Shown one piece after another: positions 63,449 through 64,000 of a stretch of DNA of 64,000 nucleotides (the stretch's first letter is position 1; every line of letters begins with the position of its first letter). Origin of the DNA: Clostridia bacterium. Its GTDB lineage: Bacteria > Bacillota > Clostridia > TANB77 > CAG-465. The position numbers and the translations under genes were made by a program. Where the stretch lies: NCBI GenBank assembly GCA_028692955.1, contig JAQUWH010000007.1:1-64000 (forward strand). Direction: 5' to 3'. A model generated the notes under the pieces. That model was not told the DNA's origin, did no database searches, and saw only the letters and a list, made by a program, of their open reading frames with translations.

Positions 63449-64000
63449 CTATTCTACAACATATCTTTTCATAATATTATCATTGACTATACCTAAACCT
63501 TTGAAATCATTGTTAAAATACACAGTAACAATTCTTTCTTTAGTTTCCATCTCAAACTGTACACCATTTAAGAACTTCATATAATCTTCTTTGGAAAGAT
63601 TGATTCTTTTTGCCTCTTTATAATATTCTTCGATAGATGTTATTTTACTTATCATTTCTTCATATTGCAATTTTAAAAAATCATATAATGGTATGCTATT
63701 TATAATATTAAAATTACCAGTTCTTATTCTTCTAAGTTCTGTCATGATAGCACCACAACCAATTTTCTTGCCAATATCATTTGCCAGACTACGAATATAT
63801 GTGCCTTTTGAGCATTCAACCACAAATTCTACTTCCCTCTTTTCAAGATTTACTTTTATATCTTCTATAGAATAAATCTCTATCTTTCTTGGAGCAAGGT
63901 CGACTTTTTTCCCTTCTCTTGCATAAGAATAAGCTCTTTTACCAGCAATACGAATAGCACTATAAATAGGAGGCATTTGTTCCTGCACGCCAATGAATCT
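63449..64000 (-). CDS. truB: tRNA pseudouridine-55 synthase, 3' part
   Basis: The visible part covers about 184 residues of the C-terminal half; the gene starts outside the window (frame open to base 64000). It begins RFIGVQEQMPPIYSAIRIAGK, the conserved TruB 'Q.PP.YSA.K..G.RAY..AR.G' motif, and continues VEFVVECSKGTYIRSLANDIGKKIGCGAIMTELRR, the TruB signature GTYIR-L..D-G. The catalytic Asp motif (GxLDPxAxG) lies upstream, not visible. Product: pseudouridine 55 in the tRNA TPsiC loop. Confidence 0.95.
   Translation of the reverse strand, partial: RFIGVQEQMPPIYSAIRIAGKRAYSYAREGKKVDLAPRKIEIYSIEDIKVNLEKREVEFVVECSKGTYIRSLANDIGKKIGCGAIMTELRRIRTGNFNIINSIPLYDFLKLQYEEMISKITSIEEYYKEAKRINLSKEDYMKFLNGVQFEMETKERIVTVYFNNDFKGLGIVNDNIMKRYVVE

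Overview
The window looks like chromosome of a low-GC, Gram-positive, endospore-forming Firmicute (Bacillota), probably a gut-type clostridium or relative. The reasons are AT-rich intergenic DNA, strong AGGAGG ribosome sites, consensus sigma-A promoters, a pheST T-box leader, and spore-linked genes (ytfI/ytfJ, spore photoproduct lyase family, SpoVB-type flippase, a collagen-like surface protein). No rRNA or tRNA gene was found. Species cannot be named from this sequence.

Layout. 1-4.9 kb: end of a collagen-like protein, then a three-gene ABC-2 exporter operon and a short DUF1980 protein. 4.9-21.2 kb: mostly minus-strand housekeeping genes (acyl-CoA synthetase, ytfI-ytfJ, obg, trpS, a COG2509 flavoprotein, an ABC-F ATPase, HU, a SpoVB/MurJ-type flippase, a metal-binding protein, pheS-pheT behind a T-box). 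They are interrupted by an unusual small membrane protein gene behind a promoter and two palindromes (6.7-7.3 kb) and by a decayed Phd/YefM antitoxin (16.6 kb). 21.2-30.7 kb: surface protein, RluA-type synthase on an apparently leaderless mRNA, two CmpB-family membrane proteins, asd, an SDR, a FAD/Rieske oxidoreductase, membrane proteins and the SplB-family protein.

31.08-41.22 kb: a 10.1-kb integrated mobile element sits inside an M15-type peptidase gene. The two gene halves rejoin in frame across a 5-bp ACCCA core. The element ends carry inverted ATTTGGAAA/TTTCCAAAT motifs that would form a symmetrical attP. Inside are two large serine recombinases (one frameshifted), two AbrB-zinc-ribbon regulators, a tyrosine recombinase flanked by two inverted near-identical dyads, an M48 peptidase, a VirD4/TraG-type coupling ATPase, a replication-relaxation family protein and a strongly structured non-coding region. 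The dyads enclose the promoter of the AbrB genes, so recombination between them would be a promoter inversion switch. This is the best candidate for an undescribed system here.

41.7-64 kb: a small secreted-protein gene with a frameshift, an immunity-type ABC transporter, two more CmpB paralogues, a DUF362 ferredoxin, an Ig-like surface protein, a CadA/CadC-like metal efflux pair, a broken RelE-type toxin-antitoxin pair, an ECF sigma operon, a family 2 glycosyltransferase, a three-gene pilin-like operon (the last gene frameshifted at an A6 run just after its start codon), and the 3' part of truB running off the end. Several genes carry single-base frameshifts. These may be real decay or phase variation, or they may be assembly errors, and I flag each one.
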